From NCBI GenBank assembly GCA_003223135.1, contig QHXX01000019.1, forward strand, positions 1 through 64,000: 64,000 nucleotides of DNA. Reading direction: 5' to 3'. This document shows, piece by piece, positions 52,594 to 61,250 of this stretch (positions are counted from its first letter, which is position 1; each line of letters begins with the position of its first letter). The stretch comes from Acidobacteriota bacterium. GTDB lineage: Bacteria; Acidobacteriota; Polarisedimenticolia; Gp22-AA2. The notes under the pieces were generated by a model that searched no databases, had not been told where the DNA came from, and was given only the letters and a program-made list of their open reading frames with translations. The translations under genes were made by a program, and so were the position numbers.

Positions 52594-53985
52594 ATGACAC
52601 TCTGGACGCCCAATCTGACGGGGCGCTCGGGTCCCCGTTACCGCGCGATCGCCGACGCATTGACCGACGACGTCCGCGCCGGGCGTCTGAGGGAAGGAAC
52701 GCGTCTGCCGACGCACCGCGATCTGGCGGACGCCCTGCGGGTCACCGTCGGAACAGTCAGTCGCGCCTACTCGGAGGCCGGGAGGCGCGGTCTCATCAAG
52801 GGAGAAGTGGGGCGGGGGACGTTCGTGAGGCGGGAACAGCCGGAGCCGTTCGACTTCGGGATGCCGGCGCGCGAGGAGCCGTCCCTCATCGATCTCAGCC
52901 TGAACTTCCCCGTGAGCGAGGCCGAGGACAGGCCGCTCCGGAGGGGCCTCGAGGCCCTCTCGAAGGACCCGCGTCTCGGCCGGCTCCTCGAGTATCTGCC
53001 CCATGCCGGCCGGCCCCGCCACCGCGAGGCCGGGGCCGCCTGGGCGGCGCGCGCCGGCCTCGAGGCGCGCGCGGAGCAGATCATCGTCTGCAACGGCGCT
53101 CAGCACGGTATGGCCATCGCCCTCGCCGCCCTGGCATCGCCCGGCGACGTCGTGCTGGCCGAGGCGCTGACCTATCCGGTGTTCAAGACGCTTGCCGCGC
53201 TTCTGCACCTCAAGGTCGTGGGGCTGCCGATGGACGACGACGGGCTCCAACCCGACGCCTTGGAGGCGGCCTGCAAGGGCGGCGCGGCGAAGATCCTGTA
53301 CTGCATCCCGACCATCCAGAACCCGACAGCGACGGTCATGCCCGAGGAGCGCCGGCGGAGGATCGCCGCCATCGCGCAGGCCCACGACGTCACGATCCTG
53401 GAGGACGACATCTACGGGCTGCTGCCAAAGGCACGACCCCGGCCGCTCGCCCGGTACGCCCCGGACCATACCGTCTACGTGACGAGCCTGTCGAAGATCC
53501 TGGCGCCCGGACTGCGCATCGGCTTCCTGGCGGCGCCTCGCAGGTTCATCGACCGGATGATCCCGGCCCTGGCCGCGACCACGTGGATGGCCTCGCCGCT
53601 CATGGCGGAGCTGGCGGCGAGGCTGATCGAGGACGGCACGGCCGACGCGCTCGTCGAGCGCAAACGCAAAGAGGCGGCGGCCCGCCAGGCTCTCGCCGCG
53701 AAGATCCTCGGACCGCCGCCGGGTGCTCTTGCGCACCCGAACAGCTATCACCTGTGGCTGCCCCTTCCGGAGCCCTGGCGCGGCGAAGACTTCGCGTCGC
53801 GCGCGCGGCAGCGCGGAGTGGCGGTGAACCCCGGCGAAGTCTTCGCGGCCGGGGGCGTGAAGGCGCCCTCCGCCGTGCGCGTCTGTCTGGGGGCCGCGCG
53901 CTCCCGCGCTCAGCTCGAGAAGGGCCTCCTCATCCTGAGGGACACGCTCGAGGGATCGCAGCACGGAGCGCTGGCCATCGTCTGA
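52594..53985 (+). CDS. MocR-type regulator (GntR helix-turn-helix fused to fold-type I aminotransferase)
   Basis: 463 residues. The N-terminal wHTH of the GntR type (YRAIADALTDDVRAGRLREG, LADALRVTVGTVSRAY, GRGTFV) spans about 15-80. The remainder is an aspartate-aminotransferase-like domain with PLP-binding Lys301 in TSLSKILAPGLRIGF, Asp in ILEDDIYG and IPTIQNPTATVMP. Such proteins use PLP as co-effector and control vitamin B6, GABA or amine genes. The divergent cupin-like/GNAT pair is the probable target, with autoregulation via the TCGATACAA repeats. The promoter is good but there is no ribosome binding site, so a leaderless transcript is likely. Confidence 0.92.
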   Translation: MTLWTPNLTGRSGPRYRAIADALTDDVRAGRLREGTRLPTHRDLADALRVTVGTVSRAYSEAGRRGLIKGEVGRGTFVRREQPEPFDFGMPAREEPSLIDLSLNFPVSEAEDRPLRRGLEALSKDPRLGRLLEYLPHAGRPRHREAGAAWAARAGLEARAEQIIVCNGAQHGMAIALAALASPGDVVLAEALTYPVFKTLAALLHLKVVGLPMDDDGLQPDALEAACKGGAAKILYCIPTIQNPTATVMPEERRRRIAAIAQAHDVTILEDDIYGLLPKARPRPLARYAPDHTVYVTSLSKILAPGLRIGFLAAPRRFIDRMIPALAATTWMASPLMAELAARLIEDGTADALVERKRKEAAARQALAAKILGPPPGALAHPNSYHLWLPLPEPWRGEDFASRARQRGVAVNPGEVFAAGGVKAPSAVRVCLGAARSRAQLEKGLLILRDTLEGSQHGALAIV

Positions 53986-54012
53986 GTCGGGTCGCGCGGG
54001 CCGCGGGCCGCA

Positions 54013-55497
54013 TCACCACGAGTACCGCGCCTGGTACGTCAGGATCTTCTCCCCTTCCGGCGGCACCTTGACGCGGAACTCGATCGTCCGCGAGTCGGTC
54101 TTTTCGTACGGATCGGAGGAGGTCACGATCTTCCAGGTGGCCCAGCGGACCAGGTGCTCGACGACGCGGATCTCGACCGGGCCCTTCTTATGGTTGCGCA
54201 CCTTGATCTCGAACGACTCGTCGGCGTTCTCCTTGCCGGCGTCGACGCGGTAATTCGTCTGGCGCCGCTCGCCGACCAGGTCGAAGGCGTTGCCGAGATA
54301 GAGGCGCACCTTCTCGCCCGCGGGGGTGTGGTCGACGACATTTTCGCCCACGAACTGGCGGGCGCCGTCGGTGTCGACCCGGTAGATCTTCATCGTGCCC
54401 CGCGGCAGCGGGATCCCGAGACCCGACGCCTTGTTGTTGATGAATTCCAGCATCGTGAAGACCTTGGTGTTGCTCTCTGTGCCGTAGTCGGGGCGTGATC
54501 GGGCCATTTCCACATCCCAGCCACCGTAGGTCCCCATCTGGGCGCCGTCATAGACGTACAGACGCTCGGCCGGGACGTCGGTACCGCGGCAGAACTCGAC
54601 CTGCTTCACCTCGCGGTCGCGCAGCGTGGTCGGGCGTGGCAGCGTATAAAGATGATACTCGTCGAAGGCCTTCTCGGTGACCTGGGGCGGCGGCGCGGAC
54701 GGAGCCTTCATGGCCGCCTCCCCGAGCATGACCAAGGCGCGCCGCGGCTGGATCTTGCTCACCTCGCCGGCCATCAGGTTCAGGTCCGCGTCCTTGAACT
54801 CCGTGCCGCTCTGGTTGGTCAGGGTGATCCAGCCGACCAGGTCGAAGCGGTCGCCCTTCTCCGGCGCGACGGCGTTGTAGGTCGCCTGCCAGCCGATCCC
54901 GGAGGTCAGGTAGGAGATCTCGACGTCGCGCTCGCCCGCCCTGTCGCTCCACAGGCGCCACAAAAGCGTCGGCTCGAGGATGGCGTCGGCCCCGAGGGCT
55001 TCGAACAGAGGCTCGCCCGGGAGCGAGAACTGGATCTTCCCATCCACCTCCACGATCGGCGTCAGCCCGCCGGCCGGCATCTCCGCCTGCTGCGGCGCGT
55101 AACCGCTGCGGATGACGCGCCCGCTGACGATCTCCTTTTTGCCCGTGGCCGGGTTGATCGACTGGAACGCAACCACCTTTCCTTCGTTCCGGCGCAGCAT
55201 GAATCCGGGGCTGAGCGGGTCCCCCTCGTAGTTCTGCTCCAGGATCCGAATCCCTTTCGGGTCCTTCCGGTCACGCAGCACGACCGAATCGGGCTCCAGC
55301 GTGGCGGTCACCCCGCCGACGCGTACCTCGCTTTCCCCTACCTTGAGGCGCAGGGAGCGCACCATGCGGACCAGCGCAAAGTCCTGGTTGTAGATCGTGA
55401 TCTGGGGTCCTTCTCCGTCGGCGCGCGCGGCGCCCGGAAGGATCACGAGGGTCAGCGCGGCCGACGCGGCGGCCACGACGGATCGACACGGCGTCAT
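54013..55497 (-). CDS. Secreted DUF4139-domain protein
   Basis: 494 residues from the ATG at 55497 after GAAGAGGAGAACAC. Signal peptide with likely cleavage after PGAARA. The N-terminal part reads TIYNQDFALVRMVRSLRLKV, and the C-terminal DUF4139 domain reads VEISYLTSGIGWQATYNAV, ITLTNQSGTEFKDADLNLMAG and GTMKIYRVDTDGARQFVGEN, a widely conserved exported mucoidy-inhibitor-A-like fold. Beta-sandwich extracellular proteins of unknown role make up this family. It is convergent with MocR and divergent from the small secreted protein. Confidence 0.85.
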   Translation of the reverse strand: MTPCRSVVAAASAALTLVILPGAARADGEGPQITIYNQDFALVRMVRSLRLKVGESEVRVGGVTATLEPDSVVLRDRKDPKGIRILEQNYEGDPLSPGFMLRRNEGKVVAFQSINPATGKKEIVSGRVIRSGYAPQQAEMPAGGLTPIVEVDGKIQFSLPGEPLFEALGADAILEPTLLWRLWSDRAGERDVEISYLTSGIGWQATYNAVAPEKGDRFDLVGWITLTNQSGTEFKDADLNLMAGEVSKIQPRRALVMLGEAAMKAPSAPPPQVTEKAFDEYHLYTLPRPTTLRDREVKQVEFCRGTDVPAERLYVYDGAQMGTYGGWDVEMARSRPDYGTESNTKVFTMLEFINNKASGLGIPLPRGTMKIYRVDTDGARQFVGENVVDHTPAGEKVRLYLGNAFDLVGERRQTNYRVDAGKENADESFEIKVRNHKKGPVEIRVVEHLVRWATWKIVTSSDPYEKTDSRTIEFRVKVPPEGEKILTYQARYSW

Positions 55498-55584
55498 GTG
55501 TTCTCCTCTTCTCCGCGCACCCTATCACCGGGGCCGCCCGGCGACAACGCCACCTCGGCCCCCTGAAACCCTGCCGGTGGCGGC

Positions 55585-55613
55585 TTGACCTGCGCTCTCC
55601 TCCCCTCTACGAT
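55585..55613 (+). promoter_or_regulatory. Sigma-70-like promoter of the small secreted protein gene
   Basis: TTGACC, 17-nt spacer, TACGAT. The predicted leader is about 33 nt and carries the AGGAGG-like ribosome binding site before ATG 55653. Confidence 0.5.
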
Positions 55614-55622
55614 GCGCGGCAT

Positions 55623-58600
55623 TCAGAAGCCCGTCCGCAGGAGGATCACACCATGAGACAGGCGGCGATCGTGTTCGTCTCGCTGGTTCTGCTGTCCGCG
55701 GCGGGGGCGGCCTCCCGGGGCCCCGGCGAGCCGCCTTACGGCGGCGCCCCGCCCGGCGCGGGACGCATCTACCACGTCGAGTACCTGCGGGCCTTCCCGG
55801 GGAAGTCCGACGACTACGACCGGTTCGTGAAGACCGTCTTCCGGCCGATGCTCGACGCGATGGTGGCGCGGGGCATCTGGACCAGGTACGGCTTCCTGAC
55901 CGTCCCCTACCATGGCGCCTCGCCCTGCGCCGACTACACCCACATCTTCGTGGCGCAGCTTCAGGGCTTCGCGGCCCTCGACCGCGAGCAGAAGGCCTGG
56001 AGCGAGGTGCAGAAGAAGTTCCATCCCGACGAGGCGGAGCGCCGTCGTCTCTTCGAGGAGGACCTGCCGGCCATCCGCGACATGGTACGCGAGGAGTTCC
56101 TCCAGGACTTCGACTGGAAGTAAGGCGGCGGCCTGATGACCCTTCCGGCCGGGAACGGGTTCTAGGATTTCGCAAGCTCGAGCAGGGCCTTCTCGTCGAA
56201 TCCGAGCACCGTCACGCGGCCGCGCGCCACGATCGGCCGCCTGATCAGGTTCGGGTTCTTCGCCATCAGGCGGATCGTCTCGCCCGGGGACGGCGGGTTC
56301 TCGGCCATTTTCATCTCGCGGTACAGATCGTTGCGGGGATTGAGGAACTCGCGCGGGTCGCGCCCCCCGAACAGGTCCTTCAGCTCGGCCTCGGAAAGCG
56401 GCTGTTTGCCGAGATCGCGCTCGACGAGCATCGCACCCTTCTTCAGCAAAAGACCTTTTCTTGCCGAGGATCTCGGTCATGGTGAACGGCTTCTGCAGAA
56501 GCCCGACGGCCCCTTCCTTCAGGGCCTTCTGGGTCTTTTCGTGGTCGGCGAAACCGGTGCAGAGGAGGACGCGCACGGTACGGTCCATGCCGAGCAGGCG
56601 CCTGTAGGTCTCGAGGCCTCCCATGCGCGGCATTACCATGTCGAGCAGCACGAGATCGATGCGACCCCATTCCTCGCGGTACACCTCGAGCGCATCGACG
56701 CCGTCCACCGCGGTCACCACCTCGTAGCCGCCGCTCTCCAGGATGTCGCGCGCCATCTCGCGTATCGCCCCCTCGTCGTCGATCACCAGGATGCGCCCCT
56801 TCGCGGGGGCTCCGGCGACCGCCGGCGCGGGGGGGCCGATTGCCCCGTCCGGCACGGCGGAGGACGGAGCAGCCGCAGGCGGGACTGTCCGTTCTGCCGG
56901 CGGCGAGGGAGAGGCCGTAACCGGCGCGCGTGTCACGGCGGGTGACGGAGCTTCCGGCGGCCCGGGGGTGGTCTCCGGGGAGGCCACCCTGGGGCGGCGG
57001 CGCTCGACGTCCTGGACCGTGACGCGCTCGAAGGGGGGCGGCAGCGCCGCACCGCGCTCGACGCGTGATGCCGGAACGCGCGGGTCGGGCGGCGGCTCCT
57101 GCCGCTCGGCGCGGCTGATGCGGCTGAGCACCGGCAGGTAGAGACGCACCGTCGTGCCCAGGCCCGGGGTGCTGCCGAGGGTCACGTGCCCCTTGTGGTT
57201 CCGGACGATGCCGTAGACGACCGACAGCCCGAGGCCGGTCCCCTTCCCTTCCGATTTGGTGGTGAAGAACGGCTCGAAGACGCGGTCCGCCACCTCGGGC
57301 GGGATTCCCACGCCGGTGTCGCCGATCACGACTTCGACGTAGTCGCCCGTCTCGAGGTCGGGGCGCGCGGGCGCGTGTCCCTGGTCGAGGTGGGCGACGC
57401 GTGTCTCGAAGGTGATCCGGCCGCCCTCCGGCATCGCCTCGGCGGCGTTGACCGCCACATTGACCAGGACCTGCTGCATCTGGCCGGCGTCGGCCTCGAC
57501 CAGCGGCAGGTCCGGGTCGGGGCGAGTCTCCATCACGATTCGGGGGTCGATGCTCTTGGACAAGAACGACACCGTGTCGGCGATGACCTGGTTCATGTCC
57601 ACTGGCTCGAGCGTGTACTGGCCGCCGCGCGCGAAGGCCAGAAGCTGCTGGGTCAGCTCGGCCGCGCGTCGCGACTGCTGCTCGATGGTGACCGCCTGGC
57701 GATGGATCGGGTTGTCGGTGGTCGTCAGGCTGCGGATGTGACTGGCGTAGCCGAGGATGGCGCCGAGGATATTGTTGAACTCGTGCGCGATGCCGCCGGC
57801 CAGGGTCCCGATCGACTCCATCTTCTGCACCTGCACAAGCTGGGCCGGCAGGTCCTGCTTCGGCCGACCGGCCGGCCCGGCCTGCTGGAAGGCGCGTGCG
57901 TTCTCGACCAGAAGGCCGAGCAACTCACCCAGGACCGTGAGCGATCGCGCCTCGGGCCCTTGCAGGACCCTGTCGTCGCGCCCCGCGACCGCCAGGACCC
58001 CGTGCACCCCGCTCATGGCCCGCAGGGGGACCGCGGCCCGGAACCGCAGCCCGTCGGCATCGAGCAGGTCGATGCCGTCCTCCGAATGGAACCTCGGCTC
58101 GCCGGATTCGAGGGTCTTGCCGATGATCGTCCGGGACACGCGCGAGCCCAGGTCGTCGATCGCATCCTGCGTCAGGCCGCGCTGCGCCTTCAGTTGGAGG
58201 GCGCGCGTGCCGGGATCGACGAGGTGGACCGTGCCCGCCGGCAGGTTCAGAAGATCGAGCGCGCGGCCGAGGGCGCCTTCCACCGTCTCCCGCAGCTCGT
58301 TCGAGCTGCCGGCCGTCTCGAGCGCTCCCTGCAGGCACTCCATAAACCGCTCGCGCCGCCCCAGTTCGTGTGTTTTCGCCTCGAGCTCGGCCTCGAGCTG
58401 CAGGCTGTGACGCATGACGTCCGACAACAGCCGGCCGTTCTGGATGACGATGGCGATCTGGTCGGCAATCGCCTGAGCCAGGCTCGGACGGCTCTCCAGC
58501 TCCGGGCGCGCGTCGCTCGACAGAAGCTCCATCGTGCCGAGGACACGACCGCGCGCCCGCAGCGGCACGCAAACCAGGGCGCGATAGCCGGCCCGGCGGA

Positions 58601-59657
58601 GCGCCACCAGCTCGTCCGCACGTCCCTGCGGGGACGCGGCGGCCGAGAGGTCCGCGAAGGCCATCGGCTCGCCACTCTCCCAGACCCGGCCCGCCACTCC
58701 CTCGCCTCTCCCGTGCGCGCGCGCCGGCGCCAGGTCGAGGTACGCCGGGTCGCCCACGCCGCGCGCGAAGCGCAGCAGCGGGGCGCCGTCGCCCTCCTCG
58801 ACCAGGAAGATCGCCCCGACCTTGAAGCGGGTCACCTCGAGCGTCTTGCGCAGCGAGATCTCGATCTGCCGATCCAGATCGAGCGACGGCGTGGCCGCGG
58901 CGGCGACGGCGTTGATCGCCTGGAGCTCGAGCGTGGTTTCGTTCAGGTGCCGCGTGGCCGTGTCGCACTCTTCCTGGATGCGCTCGCTGGCGCGGCGGGC
59001 GTCGCTCGCTCGCAAGGCCCGCTCGATCTGGATCGCCATGAGCGTGGCCAGGATGTCCGCCAGGAGAATCTGCTCGCGGTTGAACGGCACCGGGTCGTGC
59101 CGCAGGATGACCAGGGCACCCCGCGAGCCCATGGCGGCATCGACCCCGAGCACGAGGGTCGCGCCGAACTGCGGCGCGCGATTCGTCTCCACCTGTGACC
59201 CGCGTGCGCCCGGGTCGCCGTTCGGCGGCTCCGCCTCGGGACCGCCGCCCTGGACGATGCGCGACACCTGGCCCGAGCGGACCTTCTGGATCGGCTCGTC
59301 GAGCCGCCGCAGGACCATGCCGACCTCGTGCGGGGCCATGTGCCGCCCCTCGATCCAGCCGAAGCGCAACGGCGGCAGGCCGTTCGACGGCTCCACCACG
59401 GCGACGGCGCAGTCCGCCCCGACGATCTCCACCGTGCCGGTCGTCCCATCGCTGAGGATCGCCTCGGCGCGGCCCTCCTGGGACAGGGTGATCTGGAGCT
59501 CACGCAGCGACTGAAGATGCGCCAGGAAGGGATTGGCGGCCTCACGGCCGACCGCGGCGGCGGGAACAGGGGCCGCCGGCGACCGCGCGGGCGTCGAATT
59601 GTCGCCGCGGTTGTCCTTGGCGGGCCCGGGTGCGCTTTTGGAGTCGGTCTCGTTCAT
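55623..59657 (-). CDS. Hybrid histidine kinase, GAF-GAF-HisKA-HATPase-REC, with abnormal C-terminal read-through
   Basis: Start ATG 59657; the ribosome binding site is poor. There are no membrane helices. Two GAF domains cover about 240-400 and 410-580 (GEGVAGRVWESGEPM; DGLRFRAAVPLRAMSGVHGV). HisKA carries His625 in GGIAHEFNNILGAILGYA, and the HATPase is complete ([40 protein letters not shown]). A Pro-rich linker leads to a REC domain with Asp1006 (LVLLDMVMPRMGG), ending near residue 1068 (FTMTEILGK). After this point the frame runs out of register through an ArsC-like gene and then antisense to the small secreted protein, giving an Arg-rich tail of about 275 residues that is not believable as native. 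Natural homology ends near 56455. It is a cytoplasmic sensor. Confidence 0.8.
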   Translation of the reverse strand: MNETDSKSAPGPAKDNRGDNSTPARSPAAPVPAAAVGREAANPFLAHLQSLRELQITLSQEGRAEAILSDGTTGTVEIVGADCAVAVVEPSNGLPPLRFGWIEGRHMAPHEVGMVLRRLDEPIQKVRSGQVSRIVQGGGPEAEPPNGDPGARGSQVETNRAPQFGATLVLGVDAAMGSRGALVILRHDPVPFNREQILLADILATLMAIQIERALRASDARRASERIQEECDTATRHLNETTLELQAINAVAAAATPSLDLDRQIEISLRKTLEVTRFKVGAIFLVEEGDGAPLLRFARGVGDPAYLDLAPARAHGRGEGVAGRVWESGEPMAFADLSAAASPQGRADELVALRRAGYRALVCVPLRARGRVLGTMELLSSDARPELESRPSLAQAIADQIAIVIQNGRLLSDVMRHSLQLEAELEAKTHELGRRERFMECLQGALETAGSSNELRETVEGALGRALDLLNLPAGTVHLVDPGTRALQLKAQRGLTQDAIDDLGSRVSRTIIGKTLESGEPRFHSEDGIDLLDADGLRFRAAVPLRAMSGVHGVLAVAGRDDRVLQGPEARSLTVLGELLGLLVENARAFQQAGPAGRPKQDLPAQLVQVQKMESIGTLAGGIAHEFNNILGAILGYASHIRSLTTTDNPIHRQAVTIEQQSRRAAELTQQLLAFARGGQYTLEPVDMNQVIADTVSFLSKSIDPRIVMETRPDPDLPLVEADAGQMQQVLVNVAVNAAEAMPEGGRITFETRVAHLDQGHAPARPDLETGDYVEVVIGDTGVGIPPEVADRVFEPFFTTKSEGKGTGLGLSVVYGIVRNHKGHVTLGSTPGLGTTVRLYLPVLSRISRAERQEPPPDPRVPASRVERGAALPPPFERVTVQDVERRRPRVASPETTPGPPEAPSPAVTRAPVTASPSPPAERTVPPAAAPSSAVPDGAIGPPAPAVAGAPAKGRILVIDDEGAIREMARDILESGGYEVVTAVDGVDALEVYREEWGRIDLVLLDMVMPRMGGLETYRRLLGMDRTVRVLLCTGFADHEKTQKALKEGAVGLLQKPFTMTEILGKKRSFAEEGCDARRARSRQTAAFRGRAEGPVRGARPARVPQSPQRSVPRDENGREPAVPGRDDPPDGEEPEPDQAADRGARPRDGARIRREGPARACEILEPVPGRKGHQAAALLPVEVLEELLAYHVADGRQVLLEETTALRLVGMELLLHLAPGLLLAVEGREALKLRHEDVGVVGAGRGAMVGDGQEAVPGPDAPRHHRVEHRPEDGLHEPVVVVGLPREGPQVLDVVDASRAGRGAAVRRLAGAPGGRPRRGQQNQRDEHDRRLSHGVILLRTGF
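55653..56123 (+). CDS. Small secreted protein, dimeric alpha/beta-barrel-like
   Basis: 156 residues from the ATG with GGAGGATCACACC upstream and its own promoter at 55585. A signal peptide (AAIVFVSLVLLSAAGAAS) is followed by a segment with the feel of ferredoxin-like (EthD/ABM) monomers: IYHVEYLRAFPGKSDDYDRF and YGFLTVPYHGASPCADYTHIF. I do not recognise a specific family and assign no reaction. It overlaps the out-of-register tail of the hybrid kinase ORF on the opposite strand, which argues that the tail, not this gene, is spurious. Confidence 0.7.
   Translation: MRQAAIVFVSLVLLSAAGAASRGPGEPPYGGAPPGAGRIYHVEYLRAFPGKSDDYDRFVKTVFRPMLDAMVARGIWTRYGFLTVPYHGASPCADYTHIFVAQLQGFAALDREQKAWSEVQKKFHPDEAERRRLFEEDLPAIRDMVREEFLQDFDWK
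56162..56449 (-). pseudogene. ArsC/Spx-family protein missing its N-terminal cysteine motif
   Basis: The frame gives KKGAMLVERDLGKQPLSEAE then LKDLFGGRDPREFLNPRNDL and NPNLIRRPIVARGRVTVLGF, a typical ArsC/YffB/Spx-like C-terminal two-thirds (RRP-type active-site arginine region). The N-terminal strand with the redox Cys is missing. Reading upstream the frame is only SSARKGLLL before an in-frame TGA at 56477. Upstream DNA codes the end of the hybrid kinase REC domain instead. The gene has therefore lost its start and active-site Cys by joining to the kinase's 3' end, or the assembly is wrong here. Thiol reductase function is not expected for the product as read. Confidence 0.6.
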
Positions 59658-59659
59658 GA

Positions 59660-59668
59660 TGCTAGAAT
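59660..59668 (+). promoter_or_regulatory. Extended -10 promoter element of thiE
   Basis: TGC-TAGAAT on the plus strand, 20 nt before ATG 59689, followed by the CGGGAGG ribosome binding site. It lies in the 31-bp gap to the divergent hybrid kinase. Confidence 0.4.
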
Positions 59669-59688
59669 CGGTCCCCTCGGGAGGTCTC

Positions 59689-60357
59689 ATGATCGACGGG
59701 TGGCCTCGTTTCGACCTCTACGTCATCACGGACCCGGCCCTCTCCCGCGGGCGATCTCACATGGAGATGGCCCGCGCGGCCCTGGACGGCGGCGCCGATG
59801 CCATCCAGATCAGGGACAAGTCCTCCACGGCCTACAACTTAAGTCGCGTCACGGCCGAAATCCAGCCGCTCGCCCGGAAATTCGGCGCCGCCCTTCTGGT
59901 CAACGACCGGGTGGATGTGGCCCTGGTCGCCGGGGCCGACGGTGCCCATCTCGGCCAAATCGACCTGCCGGCCAGGGAGGCGAGACATCTTTTGCCCAAG
60001 CCCCGCCTGATTGGCGTCTCCGCCGGCACGAAGGATGAGGCGAAGCGCGCGCAGAAGGAGGGCGCCGACTACGTGGGCGTCGGTCCGGTGTTCAGGACCG
60101 CGACCAAGCCGGGCGCGGGCGATCCCCTGGGACTGGAGGTCCTTGCGGAGATCGCCGCGGCGGTCTCCATCCCGGTCGTCGCCATCGGCGGGATCAACAT
60201 TGAAAACGTCGCCCGGGTCTTCGAGGCCGGGGCGTCGGGTGCGGCGGTCATTTCGGCCGTCGTCTCGGCCGAGGACATCACCGCGGCCGCGCGCGCCCTG
60301 AAGCGCGTGATCTCGCAGGCGCGCAGGGCGCCCAGACCCGCCGGGCCGTCTCCGTGA
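59689..60357 (+). CDS. thiE: Thiamine-phosphate synthase
   Basis: 222 residues from ATG 59689 after CGGGAGGTCTC. TIM-barrel hallmarks are all present: LYVITDPAL, AIQIRDKSS, LLVNDRVDVAL, GAHLGQIDLP, GVSAGTKDEAKRA, ADYVGVGPVFRTATK and the phosphate loop VAIGGINIENV. It condenses HMP-PP and the thiazole phosphate to thiamine phosphate in the cytoplasm. It diverges from the hybrid kinase and is followed by thiD in the same direction, 82 nt away. Confidence 0.95.
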   Translation: MIDGWPRFDLYVITDPALSRGRSHMEMARAALDGGADAIQIRDKSSTAYNLSRVTAEIQPLARKFGAALLVNDRVDVALVAGADGAHLGQIDLPAREARHLLPKPRLIGVSAGTKDEAKRAQKEGADYVGVGPVFRTATKPGAGDPLGLEVLAEIAAAVSIPVVAIGGINIENVARVFEAGASGAAVISAVVSAEDITAAARALKRVISQARRAPRPAGPSP

Positions 60358-60402
60358 AATCGTCTCCGGGGCGGATGGCGCCGCGGCGGGCGACCCTCGG
60401 GG

Positions 60403-60431
60403 TTGCTCCCCGGGCGCCCGTTCGATATAGT
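60403..60431 (+). promoter_or_regulatory. Sigma-70 promoter of thiD, near-leaderless
   Basis: TTGCTC, 17-nt spacer, TATAGT. The -10 ends 8 nt before ATG 60440, the same spacing as the MocR gene, and no ribosome binding site is visible. Confidence 0.45.
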
Positions 60432-60439
60432 CAGCCTCG

Positions 60440-61231
60440 ATGAAACGCGCCCTCACCATCGCAGGGTCCGACTCCGGGGGCGGCGCCGGCATCCAGGCCG
60501 ACCTCAAGACGTTCGGCGCGCTCGGCGTGTTCGGCACCTCGGCGATCACCGCCATCACGGCGCAGAACACCCTCGCCGTCACCCGCATCCAGGAGATCGA
60601 CGCCGACGTCGTCGCGGCGCAGATCGACGCGGTGGTGGACGACATCGGCATCGACGCCGCCAAGACCGGCATGCTGTCGAGCACGAGGATCCTCGAGGCG
60701 GTTGCGGCGGCGCTCAAGCGCCACCGCGTACCGAACCTGGTCGTCGACCCGGTGATGGTCGCCAAGAGCGGCGCGCGCCTTCTGAAGGAGGAGGCAATCG
60801 GGGCGCTGAAGACGAGACTTCTGCCGCTCGCCGAGGTCGTCACACCCAACATCCCCGAGGCCGAGGTCCTGTCCGGGCACAAGATCTCCGACGTCGAGGC
60901 GATGCGCGACGCCGCGAAGCGCATCTTCGATCTCGGCCCAAAGCGCGTCGTCATCAAGGGCGGACACGCCGAGGGGCCGAACGTCGTGGACCTGTACTAC
61001 GACGGGGAGAGGTTCGAGGAGTTCAAGGCGGAGCGCGTGCAGACCCACAATACCCACGGCACCGGCTGCACCTACTCGGCCGCCATCGCCGCCTATCTGG
61101 CGCATGGTCTGCCGCCCCTCGACGCCGTCGCCCGCGCCAAGGAGTTTCTGATCGCCGCTCTTAAGACCGCCCCGCCGATCGGCAAGGGGATCGGCCCGGT
61201 CAACCACTTCCACGCCTTCCACAAGACCTGA
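60440..61231 (+). CDS. thiD: Hydroxymethylpyrimidine (phosphate) kinase
   Basis: 263 residues, ribokinase-like. It shows IAGSDSGGGAGIQADLKTFG, AITAQNTLAV, KTGMLSS, VVDPVMVAKSGARLL, TPNIPEAE and the anion-hole/catalytic base GTGCTYSAAIAAY. It phosphorylates HMP and HMP-P, giving the substrate of the adjacent ThiE. A good promoter lies directly upstream and the start is probably leaderless. The product is of usual family length and intact. Confidence 0.96.
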   Translation: MKRALTIAGSDSGGGAGIQADLKTFGALGVFGTSAITAITAQNTLAVTRIQEIDADVVAAQIDAVVDDIGIDAAKTGMLSSTRILEAVAAALKRHRVPNLVVDPVMVAKSGARLLKEEAIGALKTRLLPLAEVVTPNIPEAEVLSGHKISDVEAMRDAAKRIFDLGPKRVVIKGGHAEGPNVVDLYYDGERFEEFKAERVQTHNTHGTGCTYSAAIAAYLAHGLPPLDAVARAKEFLIAALKTAPPIGKGIGPVNHFHAFHKT

Positions 61232-61250
61232 ACCGTTTCCGGCCCGATCG

